Assembly (NCBI RefSeq): GCF_965208485.1
Contig: NZ_OZ242344.1
Coordinates: 2,108,001 to 2,172,000, forward strand
Length of the DNA: 64,000 nt
Origin: Poriferisodalis sp965208485
Lineage (GTDB): Bacteria > Actinomycetota > Acidimicrobiia > Acidimicrobiales > Poriferisodalaceae
Direction: 5' to 3'
The stretch's first letter is position 1. Each line of letters starts with the position of its first letter. Position numbers and translations under genes: made by a program. Under the pieces are notes generated by a model that searched no databases, was not told the DNA's origin, and was given only the letters and a program-made list of their open reading frames with translations. Positions 17,437 through 25,953 of this stretch are shown here, piece after piece.

Positions 17437-19119
17437 GTGACTGCGATGAGTGAGATGACTGGCGGCGAGGCCGTCGCGGCGACACTGGCACGCTTGGGCG
17501 TAAGGCACGTGTTCGGGATCGTCAGCGTTCACAACCTGCCGATCTACGAGGCGCTGTCCTCCCACGACGGCATCGAGGTGGTGAAGGTCCGCCACGAGCA
17601 GAACGCGGCGCACGCGGCCGACGCCTACTACCGCGCGACGGGCGAGATGGGTGTACTGCTCACCTCCACCGGCCCGGGAGCCGCCAACGCGGTGGCCGGC
17701 CTCTATGAAGCCTCGTTCACCAGTTCGGCCGTGCTGATGGTGACCGGCCAGACCGAGTCCCGCTTCTACGGCAAGGGGAAGGGGTTCCTGCACGAGAACG
17801 AGGGGCAGGTGGACATGCTGCGGTCAGTGTGCCGCAGTGTGGCGTCGGTGCGCCACCCCAGCGAGATCTCGGCCGAGATCGCCCGTGTTGCCGACGACAT
17901 TCGAACCGGCCGGCCGCAGCCCGGCGCCGTCGAGATCCCGATCGACTTCCAGTACGCACGTGTCGGCGATGCGCCGCTGGTCGGGTCGCCCGAGGTGCCC
18001 CGGCTGCGGCCTGACGCCGGGCTGCTGGACGACGCAGCCGAGCGTCTGGCGAGCGCTCACCGGCCGCTGATCTGGGCCGGTGGCGGGGTGGTTGCCGCCG
18101 ACGCCTCGGCTGAGCTCACTGCAGTGGCCGAGCGGCTCGGGGCGCCTGTCGTGACCACGATCGAGGGCCGCAGTGCCCTGAGCGAGCTGCATCCGCTGTC
18201 GCTGGGTTTCCGCTCTGATCGTCCTCAGATGGCTGACGTCTTCGCCGAAGCCGACCTGTTGCTGGCGGTGGGCACCCGCTTTCAGAACTACGCCACCCGG
18301 GTGTGGGCGCTGCGGCTGCCCGACGAGCTGATTCATCTCGATGCCGACCCGGGTGTGATCGGTCTCAACTATCCGGCGTCGCTGGCCGTCGTGGGCGATG
18401 CCAAGCTGAGCCTGGCGGGGTTGGCAGAGCGGCTGGGCGACGGCACACCCACGGTCGACGACGGCTACGTGGAACGGGCCCGCAAGCACCGCTCCGCGGA
18501 CATCGAGGCCATGCGTGAAGAGATCGGGTCCGACCACGCTGCGATCTGCGACGCGATCCGCCGCATGCTGGGTGACGAGGCTCGCATCGTGCGCGACACC
18601 ACGGTGCCCGGCTACATGTGGGGCAATCGGCTGCTGCCGATCGTGGCGCCGCGCACGTCGTTGCGGGCCGCGAGTGCTGCCATCGGTCCTGGCGTGCCGA
18701 TGGCCGTCGGCGCATCGCTGGCCACCGGCCAGCCGACGGTCGTGATCCAGGGGGACGGCGGCCTCATGCTGTCGATCGGCGAGATCTCCACACTCGCCGA
18801 GCACGGCTTGCCGGTCATCGTGTGCGTCTTCAACGACGGCGGCTACGGCGTGCTGCGCATCATCCAGGACGCGCTGTGGGATGAACACCACGGCACCGAG
18901 ATCGGCGGCATCGACTTCGTCGGCGTGGCCGAGGCCATGAGCGTGCCGGGCAAGAGGGTGCGCAGCGTTGCCGAATTCGAAGCCGCCTTCGGCGAGGCGG
19001 TGGCCCGTGCCAGCGGTGAATCCGGCCCGGTCGGGCCGTCGCTGATCGACATCGATCTCAGCGCGCTGATCCCGATCACGTTCCCGCTCCCGGCCCACCA
19101 GCGCCGCCGCGAGAACTAA
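17437..19119 (+). CDS. Thiamine-diphosphate enzyme, acetolactate synthase-like
   Basis: A 560-residue ThDP enzyme with the three-domain layout of acetolactate synthase, benzoylformate decarboxylase and related lyases. The N-terminal PYR domain has VRHEQNAAHAADAYYRATGE (catalytic E54) and STGPGAANAVAGLYEA. The central domain is near 180-320. The C-terminal PP domain has IQGDGGLML with VCVFNDGGYGVLR, the GDG-x(~25)-N motif that binds Mg-ThDP. A paired small regulatory subunit is absent, so it may be a decarboxylase or ligase rather than true IlvB. Translation can begin at GTG 17437 or ATG 17446. Confidence 0.9.
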   Translation: MTAMSEMTGGEAVAATLARLGVRHVFGIVSVHNLPIYEALSSHDGIEVVKVRHEQNAAHAADAYYRATGEMGVLLTSTGPGAANAVAGLYEASFTSSAVLMVTGQTESRFYGKGKGFLHENEGQVDMLRSVCRSVASVRHPSEISAEIARVADDIRTGRPQPGAVEIPIDFQYARVGDAPLVGSPEVPRLRPDAGLLDDAAERLASAHRPLIWAGGGVVAADASAELTAVAERLGAPVVTTIEGRSALSELHPLSLGFRSDRPQMADVFAEADLLLAVGTRFQNYATRVWALRLPDELIHLDADPGVIGLNYPASLAVVGDAKLSLAGLAERLGDGTPTVDDGYVERARKHRSADIEAMREEIGSDHAAICDAIRRMLGDEARIVRDTTVPGYMWGNRLLPIVAPRTSLRAASAAIGPGVPMAVGASLATGQPTVVIQGDGGLMLSIGEISTLAEHGLPVIVCVFNDGGYGVLRIIQDALWDEHHGTEIGGIDFVGVAEAMSVPGKRVRSVAEFEAAFGEAVARASGESGPVGPSLIDIDLSALIPITFPLPAHQRRREN

Positions 19120-19172
19120 GCGGGGCCTGTTGGCCCTCCAACCACTTGCGACCATCGTTCCGGCAAAGTTCC

Positions 19173-19279
19173 CTAGGAGGCTGGTCGGAAAGCCGCTGTT
19201 TCGGCGTTTGTCAGATGCAAACCCACAGGTCAGGGACTTGCTGTGTCGGCAAGATCCCCATTTCCGACCACCCTCCTAG
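19173..19279. mobile_element. Miniature inverted-repeat element X (107 bp, CTAG-flanked)
   Basis: Terminal repeats GAGGCTGGTCGGAAA and its near-perfect complement (19 of 20 bases when the flanking CTAG and one outer base are counted) enclose about 65 non-coding bases. CTAG occurs at both outer edges (19173-19176, 19276-19279), consistent with a 4-bp target duplication. It aligns without gaps to the 107-bp element at 21770-23231, sharing TGCAAACCC, CAGGTCAGGG and CTTGC at the same offsets. No transposase for it is in the window. Confidence 0.8.
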
Positions 19280-19289
19280 GAGCCTGCTG

Positions 19290-19803
19290 ATTTGTTGGTG
19301 GTGGTTTCTGCGTGCGGGGGGTGGGCGCGCGGGACGCTGGCGGGGTGCAGGGGGCGGCGGATCTGGGTCGGGTGTTGTTGGACGCGGCGGTCCGGTCATG
19401 ATGACCGGGTTGTGGAAGCCGCAATCACCAGTGGAGGTGTCCATTGTGGCAGGGAGGTTGTCGTTGGCTGAGCGTGCTCGTGTTGAGGCGCTCACCTGGT
19501 GCGCGCCCTCACCTGGGACCAAGGCCGCGAGACGGCCCGCTGGGCCGGCACCGAGACCGCGCTCGACATCGAGGTGTTCCTCTGCGAGTCCCGCAGCTTT
19601 TGGCAGCGCCCGACCAACGAGCAAACCAACGCACTGCTGCGGCGCCGGCTGCCCAAAGGCACCCCCCTCGACTTGAACCCCCTCAAGCTCTCCATCATCG
19701 AGGACAACCTCAACTGGATGCCCCGCCGCCTCCACGACTGGCAATCAGCTGCCGACATCTACGCTCAACTCAGTCGCAACCACCAATAGAGCTTGCCCAA
19801 GAA
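19290..19803 (+). mobile_element. Internally deleted IS30-family element, copy 1
   Basis: The left part carries an IS30-like leader (AATCACCAGTGGAGGTG) and about 15 codons of a transposase N-terminus (GRLSLAERARVEAL). This is joined directly to the transposase C-terminus. The junction region holds CTCACCTGG twice, suggesting deletion by microhomology. Probable inverted ends are near 19290 (TTGGTGGTGGTT) and 19781-19803 (CGCAACCACCAATAGAG). It is non-autonomous. It lies immediately after miniature element X and just before the AbiE-like pair. Confidence 0.7.
19499..19789 (+). pseudogene. IS30-family transposase, C-terminal fragment
   Basis: About 96 codons matching the last third of IS30 transposases: ALTWDQGRETARW, then FWQRPTNEQTNALLRRRLPKGTPLDLNPLKLSIIEDNLNWMPRRLHDWQSAADIYAQL. 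The final catalytic Glu region (NEQTN) is present, but the N-terminal DNA-binding domain and the two upstream catalytic Asp residues are missing, so it cannot be active. Confidence 0.85.
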
Positions 19804-19819
19804 GTCAAGTCATGTTGTG

Positions 19820-19832
19820 GTAGGTTTCCTAC
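19820..19832. promoter_or_regulatory. Palindrome abutting the abiEi start
   Basis: GTAGG-ttt-CCTAC lies directly against the ATG at 19833, with weaker symmetry outward (TGT...ACA). AbiEi-type antitoxins repress their own promoters through inverted repeats, so this is a candidate operator. That is an inference from position. Confidence 0.45.
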
Positions 19833-20552
19833 ATGACAACGGCGGCACTCTCGCCAGATCTGAGCCACCTGAGCTTGTCCGGTACGGCTCGTGAGTGGAT
19901 CGAGCAACTGCCTGCCAGCGCATGGTTTCGCGCCGCTGCAGTGCCGGGTCCGAAGCACATCGTGCACAACGTGCTCAGCCGCCTCTTGGCCGCTGATTTC
20001 CCGATCATCGGGAGGGCAGCACGCGGTATCTACTGGCGGCAGCCGCCGCCATCGGCGCACCAGTACGGCAAGGCACCCGTCTTCACGGATGCCGCCGATT
20101 CGGTGCTTGCCCCTCCTGGCTCGAGCTATGCGGGTTTCTGTGCGCTCAGTCGCCTCGGGTGGTCCACTCAGGTCCCGTATCGCACGACAATCGCGATCCC
20201 TTACCGGAACCTCACTCCTCCGACCTTGCCTACGGGTCCGCCAGTGCGCTTCGTGGAACGATCAAACGAGCGACGCCGAGATCTGAATTGGAACGAAGCC
20301 AACCTGCTCGAGGCAGCGAAGGCCGCGGCTGCGGCTGACTACCAAGACTGGGAATACGCCATGTGGCTGCTTGGCGAGGCGAACGGTTGGATGAAGCCGG
20401 GCGAGCCGGTCCGCAAGGAAAGACTGCTGTGGGCCTCGGAGACGGAGCCGCCGGGGCGCCGTTGGCCGTTCGACGGCGATGGTGATCGTGCGTTTGGGGT
20501 GGTCATCGGGCGGCTGGCAGATGAGCTGCCGGAACTGTTGGAGATCTCGTGA
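19833..20552 (+). CDS. AbiEi/DUF6088-like antitoxin of a type IV toxin-antitoxin pair
   Basis: A 239-residue protein immediately upstream of, and overlapping, an AbiEii-type nucleotidyltransferase gene, the standard order of AbiE modules. The N-terminal region has a winged-helix-like segment ending in GIYWRQP, and the middle (APPGSSYAGFCALSRLGWSTQVPYRTTIAIPYR) resembles the AbiEi/DUF6088 core. Antitoxins of this type silence the toxin gene and neutralise the toxin without stable binding. Assignment rests partly on the neighbour. The flanking mobile elements suggest acquisition by transfer. Confidence 0.72.
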   Translation: MTTAALSPDLSHLSLSGTAREWIEQLPASAWFRAAAVPGPKHIVHNVLSRLLAADFPIIGRAARGIYWRQPPPSAHQYGKAPVFTDAADSVLAPPGSSYAGFCALSRLGWSTQVPYRTTIAIPYRNLTPPTLPTGPPVRFVERSNERRRDLNWNEANLLEAAKAAAAADYQDWEYAMWLLGEANGWMKPGEPVRKERLLWASETEPPGRRWPFDGDGDRAFGVVIGRLADELPELLEIS

Positions 20553-21751
20553 AGAGTGCGAGGCGATGCCTCGCCCCGACGCAGCGTGGCGGACTGTGCC
20601 AGAACTACTTCGACACCTGCCCTGTCAGCGCTCATCGATCCCGTTCGCTGGACACGCGAGCAGCCCCAGACTCGGCGCGGGCTATGGCGCGAGACATGAT
20701 GGATGACAGGGCAGCATCCGGCGCCCCAAGGGTTCCTCTTGCTGATGACGAGGATCGATTCCGAGAGATAGCTGCTGCTGCGGCAGACCACTACGGGCTG
20801 GCCCGCGATCTGATCGTCCGCGACTACTGGCTCGTCAGGACTCTTCACGCGTGGCAGAACGCTGTCGGAGACGGCTATGTGCAGCGCAGATATCCGAACC
20901 CTGAGCGGTCCGACATCGAGAACCGTGTCGGACGCTTCGTCTTCGGCGGCGGCATTTCGCTGTCCGCGGCGTGGGGAATAACGCAGCGGTGGTCAGAGGA
21001 CATTGATCTCGTGCTCAGCCCTGAAGATCACACGAAGGCCAGAGAGATGCGGCATGCGTGCATGGACGCGTTCAATCGAGTCGCGGCGAGAATCTCTGGC
21101 ACCTACAAGGTCGTCAGCAAGGGATCCGAGCATCGATTCGCGACGTTCGTCCATCCGCGTCGGGCCGGGGTCTCGCGGATTGACGTGTCGTTCAAGCCAC
21201 TCGGTGTTGCCCCGATATGGATGCAGCGCGAACAGGTCATGTCGATGATCGGTCGGTTGTGCGACGACGAGATGCACGAGGCACATCCCGAGCTCGGAGG
21301 CTTCGACGTCATGACCTTGGGCCCAGGCACTACAGCGATGAACAAGCTGCTGGCACAGGCTGAGACGAGCAACTCAGGCGACCTGAGATTCATCAGAGAA
21401 CGGGCTCGGGACATGTACGACCTCGCTTGCATCGCCCGCGACAGGCAAAGGTTCGAAGGGCACATCGGACGGGACAGCAGAGCACTTCTGCACATCGCCG
21501 AAACATGGGATCCACGTGACGCACGCAAGCGCCCCGCGGAAGGCTTCGGTTCGTTGCGCACATTCGACACGTCAACTGCGGAGCATGATGCTCTTGCTCA
21601 GGGCTACGAGGATGTACTCGACAACATGGTGTGGGGCGAGAAGATCCCGCTGAGCGAAGCGATCCATCTCGCAGTCAGCCTTGACCCTGGGCCTCCTGAG
21701 AAGTACTCGCCGCCGGAACCTAACCGTCTCGTCGCTTACCCGAGGAACTGA
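20549..21751 (+). CDS. AbiEii/AbiGii-family nucleotidyltransferase toxin
   Basis: A 400-residue protein with the AbiEii signature: VFGGGISLSAAWGITQRWSEDIDLVL (133-156), containing the nucleotidyltransferase GG-S core and the D-x-D metal pair, and a later AMNKLLAQAETSNSGDLRFIRERARDMYDLACIA. Toxins of this family (for example MenT) transfer nucleotides to tRNA ends and block growth; some AbiE systems abort phage infection. It starts at GTG 20549, overlapping the antitoxin stop as GTGA. The first about 60 residues are poorly conserved, and ATG 20684 is an alternative start. Confidence 0.85.
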   Translation: MKSARRCLAPTQRGGLCQNYFDTCPVSAHRSRSLDTRAAPDSARAMARDMMDDRAASGAPRVPLADDEDRFREIAAAAADHYGLARDLIVRDYWLVRTLHAWQNAVGDGYVQRRYPNPERSDIENRVGRFVFGGGISLSAAWGITQRWSEDIDLVLSPEDHTKAREMRHACMDAFNRVAARISGTYKVVSKGSEHRFATFVHPRRAGVSRIDVSFKPLGVAPIWMQREQVMSMIGRLCDDEMHEAHPELGGFDVMTLGPGTTAMNKLLAQAETSNSGDLRFIRERARDMYDLACIARDRQRFEGHIGRDSRALLHIAETWDPRDARKRPAEGFGSLRTFDTSTAEHDALAQGYEDVLDNMVWGEKIPLSEAIHLAVSLDPGPPEKYSPPEPNRLVAYPRN

Positions 21752-21863
21752 TCTCAGCAAGAGCCTTCTCTAGCAGGATGCTGAAAAAGTCGGTTTTCGG
21801 GCGGCGCCCAGTTGCAAACCCGCAGGTCAGGGGCTTGCGCTTCCGGCCAGACCTGCATATTTC

Positions 21864-23210
21864 GAGCCTTCGTCCTTTTGTGGGATTCGGGCTGCTGGGT
21901 TCGGCGGGGTCAGGTTAGTAGCAGGCCGCGGGCTTCGAAGTTCGTGTAGTTGGTGAAGCCGTGGGCTTTGCGGCGCAGGATCTGCAGCAGGTTGTTGGTT
22001 CCTTCGATGGGTCCGTTGCTGGGCCGGCCGGCTTGGTGCCAGTCGAGGATCTGGGGGTGCCACGCCAAGAAGGTGTCGACTGTGTCGCTGAACTCGGGGA
22101 TCAGCCCGGTGCCGTAGATGTCCGCGAACCGGTCGAGCGCTTCGAGGGCGCCCTTTCGGTCCTTGGCGAGATAGAGGCCGTGCAGCTCGCCGAGCGCGTC
22201 CCACGCGGCTTTGAGCCGCGGGTGGGCGGCGAACAGCTCCTCGAGCCGTTGGCGTTCGGCGGCGTCGAGCTTGTCGGGCCGTCTCATGAGCAAGAACCTG
22301 GCCCGGAACACGTCGCGGTCGAACACAGGCTTGGAGCCTTCGGGGCGGCGCTGCACGTCTCGGCGCACCGCGGTCAGCCCGGCGGCGAACCATCGGATCA
22401 CATGGAACCGGTCCAGCACGTGGCGGGCGTGGCCGAGCCGCGCCTCGATGGCGGCCTTGTATGCCTTGGAACCGTCGGACACCACGACTTTGACGCCTTT
22501 GCACCATTTGTGGCCCTGAGCAGCCAGAAACCCCGACAGGGCTTGGCTGTTGCGATGCGGCACCATGGCGAGCACCTCGCCGGTGTCGCCGTTCACGAGC
22601 ACCGTCACATAGCGGTGCCGCTTGCGGATCGAGGTCTCGTCCACCAACAGAACACGGCACCGTCGGCGGCGTCGATGACCGGCGACCAGCCCCGCATAGG
22701 CGACCACCAAAGCATTGACCAGCTTCCAGCCCACCTGATGGCGCTTGGCTGCCGCGTTGACCGTCATCGCGCGTGCGTCCTGGACCACCCGCCGCGCCAG
22801 ACGCGCCGTGACGCTGCCCTCGAACGCCGGATGGTCCTCCATGAACCGCCGCCCGCACGGCTCGCACACCATCCGCCGCCGATCCCACACCAACGTGGTC
22901 GGCCGGCCCGACACCTCCAAGTCGCGGATCTCGCGGTCCCGGCGGTCATGGACCCTCCCGCTCGGCGTCCCACAACCCGGGCACTCGGGGCGACGCACCG
23001 CCGAGCGCACCCGCACCACCAGCTCCAAAGGCGCGTCGACCGCGACCTCCAGCACCTCAATACGCGGCAGCCACAGCCGCACCGACATAACATCACGCTT
23101 CATCGAGGCCCCCTGGGGTTCGGCGTCTCTCAAACACCGATCCCAGCAGGGCCTCGACCCCTACAAGCGGACCCTCAACCGCCCCTCATCCCACAAAAAG
23201 GCGAAGGACC
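21864..23210 (-). mobile_element. ISL3-family insertion sequence, apparently intact
   Basis: A 1347-bp element with inverted ends that agree at 18 of 23 positions (left 21864-21886, right 23188-23210, both ending TTTTGTGGGAT inward). It is flanked by a perfect 8-bp direct repeat CATATTTC (21856-21863 and 23211-23218), the duplication length expected for ISL3. A single full-length transposase gene is inside. The intact duplication and frame suggest a recent insertion. Confidence 0.9.
21910..23133 (-). CDS. ISL3-family transposase
   Basis: A 407-residue transposase. The N-terminus has the ISL3 zinc-binding pattern (CPGCGTPSGRVHDRRDR, later MVCEPCGRRFMEDHP), followed by a helix-turn-helix and the DDE core: LLVDETSIRKRH, VVVSDGSKAYKAAI and a C-terminal GPIEGTNNLLQILRRKAHGF carrying the Glu. 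Length is typical. Translation may really begin at one of the Met codons 10-15 residues in (MKRDVMSVRLWLP). The frame is undamaged, unlike the other transposase genes in the window. Confidence 0.92.
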   Translation of the reverse strand: MRDAEPQGASMKRDVMSVRLWLPRIEVLEVAVDAPLELVVRVRSAVRRPECPGCGTPSGRVHDRRDREIRDLEVSGRPTTLVWDRRRMVCEPCGRRFMEDHPAFEGSVTARLARRVVQDARAMTVNAAAKRHQVGWKLVNALVVAYAGLVAGHRRRRRCRVLLVDETSIRKRHRYVTVLVNGDTGEVLAMVPHRNSQALSGFLAAQGHKWCKGVKVVVSDGSKAYKAAIEARLGHARHVLDRFHVIRWFAAGLTAVRRDVQRRPEGSKPVFDRDVFRARFLLMRRPDKLDAAERQRLEELFAAHPRLKAAWDALGELHGLYLAKDRKGALEALDRFADIYGTGLIPEFSDTVDTFLAWHPQILDWHQAGRPSNGPIEGTNNLLQILRRKAHGFTNYTNFEARGLLLT

Positions 23211-23349
23211 CATATTTCAGCAGCCTGCTAGACCAGAAACGAAGGGAATCGCGACGAGTTCGCCTTCGTATGCATACAGCCTCTGATCATCAGCTGCACT
23301 GGGAGAAACGACGATTTAGTTCCGGTCGCGCTCGGACCGGTCAACTCGG

Positions 23350-24504
23350 TTACAGGCCCGACGTGTCGGCTTCGGGGTCGAAGTAGGTGCGGCCCGCCAG
23401 TTCCATGACCGGCATGGCCACCATGAAGTGAGCCGAAGCAGTCTGAGCGTCGCGCAGGTGGCGTTGCAGCGGGGATGCTTCGAAGATCGCGGTGCCCCCG
23501 ACGGCAGAATTCATGGACTGGGTGACGCGCAGGCCCGTTAGCATCGCATGGGTCGTCGCGGTGCGCAGGTCACGCCGCAGTTCCAGATCCGACAGACCGT
23601 GCTGGGTCCGCTCCCACGCAGCGTCGATCGAGGCATACAGCAGATTCCGCGCGGCGCGCACTTCGGTGTCTGCCACTGCCACTGCCGAATGCAGCGCCGG
23701 CCGTTGGCCCAGCGTGCGCCGCGAGCCCTGCGGCACCTTCGACTTGGCGATTTCGATGACCTCGTCGACGCACGCCCGGGCCATACCGAGCGCGATCGCG
23801 CCGATCGGCAGCGCCAGCAGGCCGAACAACGGCATGCGGTACAGCGGCTCAGCGGCATATGGGGACTTCAGGATGGTGCGCTCGTCGGCGATGCGGGAGG
23901 CGGGAAGCCAGACGTCGCGGGCTTCGAATGTGCTCGATCCCGAACCGCGCAGCCCGCTGGTGAACCAGTCGTCGTGCAGCTCGATGTCGCCGGGCCGGAA
24001 GAACGCCCTGCCCAGCGCCGGCTGCGGGCCGTCGCCGCTGTCGATCTGCACGCCCCCCGAGATCCACTCCGCGTTGTGGGAGCCCGATGCCCACGCCCAG
24101 CGCCCGTTCACGATGTACCCGTCGGTGCCATCGGGTCCCGGTGCCGCGGTCGCCGTTCCGGAATGAGCGAACACCCCAGCGGTGATGACATCGGGGTTCT
24201 CGAGCACCTCGGCGAGCTGGGTCGGTTCGAGCGCAGCGAACATGATCTGCGAAGTCGAGCCGATGAACGTGCACCACGCTGCGGAGGCGTTGCCCATGGC
24301 CAGCACCTCGCTGATGTTCGCGACGGCTGACGGCGACAGGCCCATCCCGCCGAGCGCCGGAGGCACCAGCGTGCGGTAGAAGCCATCAGCGGCCAGCGCA
24401 TCGGCCAGGTCCTGCGGTAGCTGCCGCAGCGAGTCGATCTCAGCGCTGCGGTCCCGCAGCGTCGGGGCCCACTCGGCAGCCAGTGTCAGCATCTTGTCGC
24501 TCAT
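23350..24504 (-). CDS. Acyl-CoA dehydrogenase-fold flavoprotein
   Basis: A 384-residue flavoprotein of the acyl-CoA dehydrogenase / class D monooxygenase fold. Visible parts are the helical N-domain (SLRQLPQDLADALAADGFYRTLVPPALGG), the beta domain (NGRWAWASGSHNAEWISGG, TSGLRGSGSSTFEARDVWLPASR) and the C-terminal helices (TGLRVTQSMNSAVGGTAIFEASPLQRHLRDAQTASAHFM). The last resembles HsaA/HpaB-like oxygenases more than beta-oxidation enzymes. The ATG at 24504 overlaps the previous stop (ATGA), so it is coupled to the Ldh_2 gene. Substrate unknown. Confidence 0.85.
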   Translation of the reverse strand: MSDKMLTLAAEWAPTLRDRSAEIDSLRQLPQDLADALAADGFYRTLVPPALGGMGLSPSAVANISEVLAMGNASAAWCTFIGSTSQIMFAALEPTQLAEVLENPDVITAGVFAHSGTATAAPGPDGTDGYIVNGRWAWASGSHNAEWISGGVQIDSGDGPQPALGRAFFRPGDIELHDDWFTSGLRGSGSSTFEARDVWLPASRIADERTILKSPYAAEPLYRMPLFGLLALPIGAIALGMARACVDEVIEIAKSKVPQGSRRTLGQRPALHSAVAVADTEVRAARNLLYASIDAAWERTQHGLSDLELRRDLRTATTHAMLTGLRVTQSMNSAVGGTAIFEASPLQRHLRDAQTASAHFMVAMPVMELAGRTYFDPEADTSGL

Positions 24505-25631
24505 GACCCCGCCTCCGGCTCGCACTCGAACGGCACGCTCAGCTCATCACCCACACGGCGCAGTGATCGCACCACCGAGGCCGGGTAGCTGACCGTGCCG
24601 GCAGCAGCCCGCCGATCCATCTCAAGCTGTTCGAGCTCTCCCGGCAGGTACACGGTCTGGCCCGGCAGCGCGTCCTCTTCTCCGGCGGCCCGGATCTGGG
24701 CGACCATGTCCTCTATGTCGTCGAAGTAATCGTCGCGGTCACGGAACACGCCCGGATCCATCAGCAGGAAGAACTGTCCCCGCCGTCCCACGGCGACGTC
24801 GCCGGTGTGGGCAGAACCGGCCAGGATTCCGGCAGCAATGTTCGACGCCGTGATCATGCCGATGCCCTTGTATCCGCCGATCGCGGGCACGATGCCCCGC
24901 ATCGCCACATCGGGATCGACGGTGGGGTTGCCGTCGCGGTCCAGGAAGCCCCACTCCTGCGGAATCTCTGAGCCTTCCGAGCGGGCCCGCAGCACCTTGC
25001 CCAGCGCCACCGGCGTGATCGCCATGTCCAGCACGATCGGCGGACGGTCGCGGCGGGGGAACGTCCACACGATCGGATTGTTGCCGAACAGCTTGCGGCG
25101 GCTGCCGAACGGCGCCAGATTCGGCACCGACGTCGTCGTGCCATAGCAGACGAAGCCGGCCTCAGCGGCGTGATAGGGGTAGTTCGCCCCGCAGCCCCAG
25201 TCGTTGGAGTTGCGGATCACGCCGACCACCAGCCCGCTGTCGCGAGCCGCCTCGATGAGCTGCTCCATGAAGCGGGTGATCACCAGCTGGCCCAGACCGT
25301 GGTGCCCGTCGGCCACCAGCACCGACGGCGTGCGGGTCACAATCTCGCACTGCGCCGCCGGGTCGGTGGTGCCGTCGCGGAACCATCTCACGTACCAGCT
25401 GACTCGCTGGAAGCCATGCGTGTCGACGCCGCGCAGGTCTGACCACAGCTGGTTGTCCACCACTGTTGCGGCGTCGCCGGCAGCCATGCCGGCAGCGACG
25501 TACGCATCGGTGCCCCACGGGCGCAGATCGTCCAACCGGAACGACAACGGTGCGTTGTCATCGCCCTCGGCAGGCCGATCCTCGGGAATCCCCCGGGGCA
25601 GGTTCTCGTCGGGTGTGCCTTGCTCGCTCAT
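24501..25631 (-). CDS. Ldh_2 family (malate/L-lactate dehydrogenase-like) oxidoreductase
   Basis: A 376-residue NAD(P)-dependent 2-hydroxy-acid or imine reductase of the Ldh_2 family. Family segments are SDLRGVDTHGFQR, VADGHHGLGQLVITRFMEQLI, VVGVIRNSNDWGCGANYPYHAAEAGFVCYGTTTSVPNLAPFG and GNNPIVWTFPRRDRPPIVLDMAITPVALGK. The last is followed by IGGYKGIGM. Members include ureidoglycolate, malate and delta-1-piperideine-2-carboxylate reductases; context does not decide among these. It leads a two-gene unit with the acyl-CoA dehydrogenase-like gene. Confidence 0.88.
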   Translation of the reverse strand: MSEQGTPDENLPRGIPEDRPAEGDDNAPLSFRLDDLRPWGTDAYVAAGMAAGDAATVVDNQLWSDLRGVDTHGFQRVSWYVRWFRDGTTDPAAQCEIVTRTPSVLVADGHHGLGQLVITRFMEQLIEAARDSGLVVGVIRNSNDWGCGANYPYHAAEAGFVCYGTTTSVPNLAPFGSRRKLFGNNPIVWTFPRRDRPPIVLDMAITPVALGKVLRARSEGSEIPQEWGFLDRDGNPTVDPDVAMRGIVPAIGGYKGIGMITASNIAAGILAGSAHTGDVAVGRRGQFFLLMDPGVFRDRDDYFDDIEDMVAQIRAAGEEDALPGQTVYLPGELEQLEMDRRAAAGTVSYPASVVRSLRRVGDELSVPFECEPEAGS

Positions 25632-25737
25632 GTCCCGCCACTCACCCTCTGCTCGGTTCGATGCGTGTTTCTACCCGCGGGCTTGACTTCGCGCCGACCT
25701 TGAGGTCACTTGCGAGCTGCGCTGAGCGCGCGGGCGG

Positions 25738-25953
25738 CTAGCGATCAAGCCAGTCCTGGCGTGTGTACCCGGCTTGCCTCAGGATCCGCAGCAAGAACGG
25801 GGCGGGGATCTCCCGGTCGCCTGGGATCACTTGCCGATGGGTTCCCTTAACCATGAAGTCGTGGTTGCCACCGGGTCGGGGGCCGTTCCAGCCTCGCTCA
25901 CTGAGGAAGCGGATGAGGTCGCGACGGGTGGCTGGGGGGAGCCGACTCGTCAT
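25738..25953 (-). CDS. hicA: HicA-type mRNA interferase toxin
   Basis: A 71-residue double-stranded-RNA-binding-fold toxin of the HicA/YcfA family, a ribosome-independent mRNA endonuclease. It shows the domain from RRDLIRFLSERGWNGPRPGGNHDFMVKG, where H31 is the expected catalytic His, to EIPAPFLLRILRQAGYTRQDWL. The start overlaps the hicB stop as ATGA (25950-25953), so toxin translation depends on the antitoxin. The order antitoxin-toxin is the less common of the two arrangements in Hic systems. Confidence 0.88.
   Translation of the reverse strand: MTSRLPPATRRDLIRFLSERGWNGPRPGGNHDFMVKGTHRQVIPGDREIPAPFLLRILRQAGYTRQDWLDR

Larger units (their letters stand above)
21770..23231. mobile_element. 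Miniature element Y (107 bp) interrupted by an ISL3 element
   Basis: CTAG at 21770-21773 and 23228-23231 bound terminal repeats CAGG(A/C)TGCTGAAA. If the ISL3 element and one copy of its target duplication are removed, the remainder (21770-21863 plus 23219-23231) is exactly 107 bp. It aligns gaplessly with element X at 19173-19279. This is therefore a second copy of the same miniature family, split by a later insertion. Confidence 0.8.
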
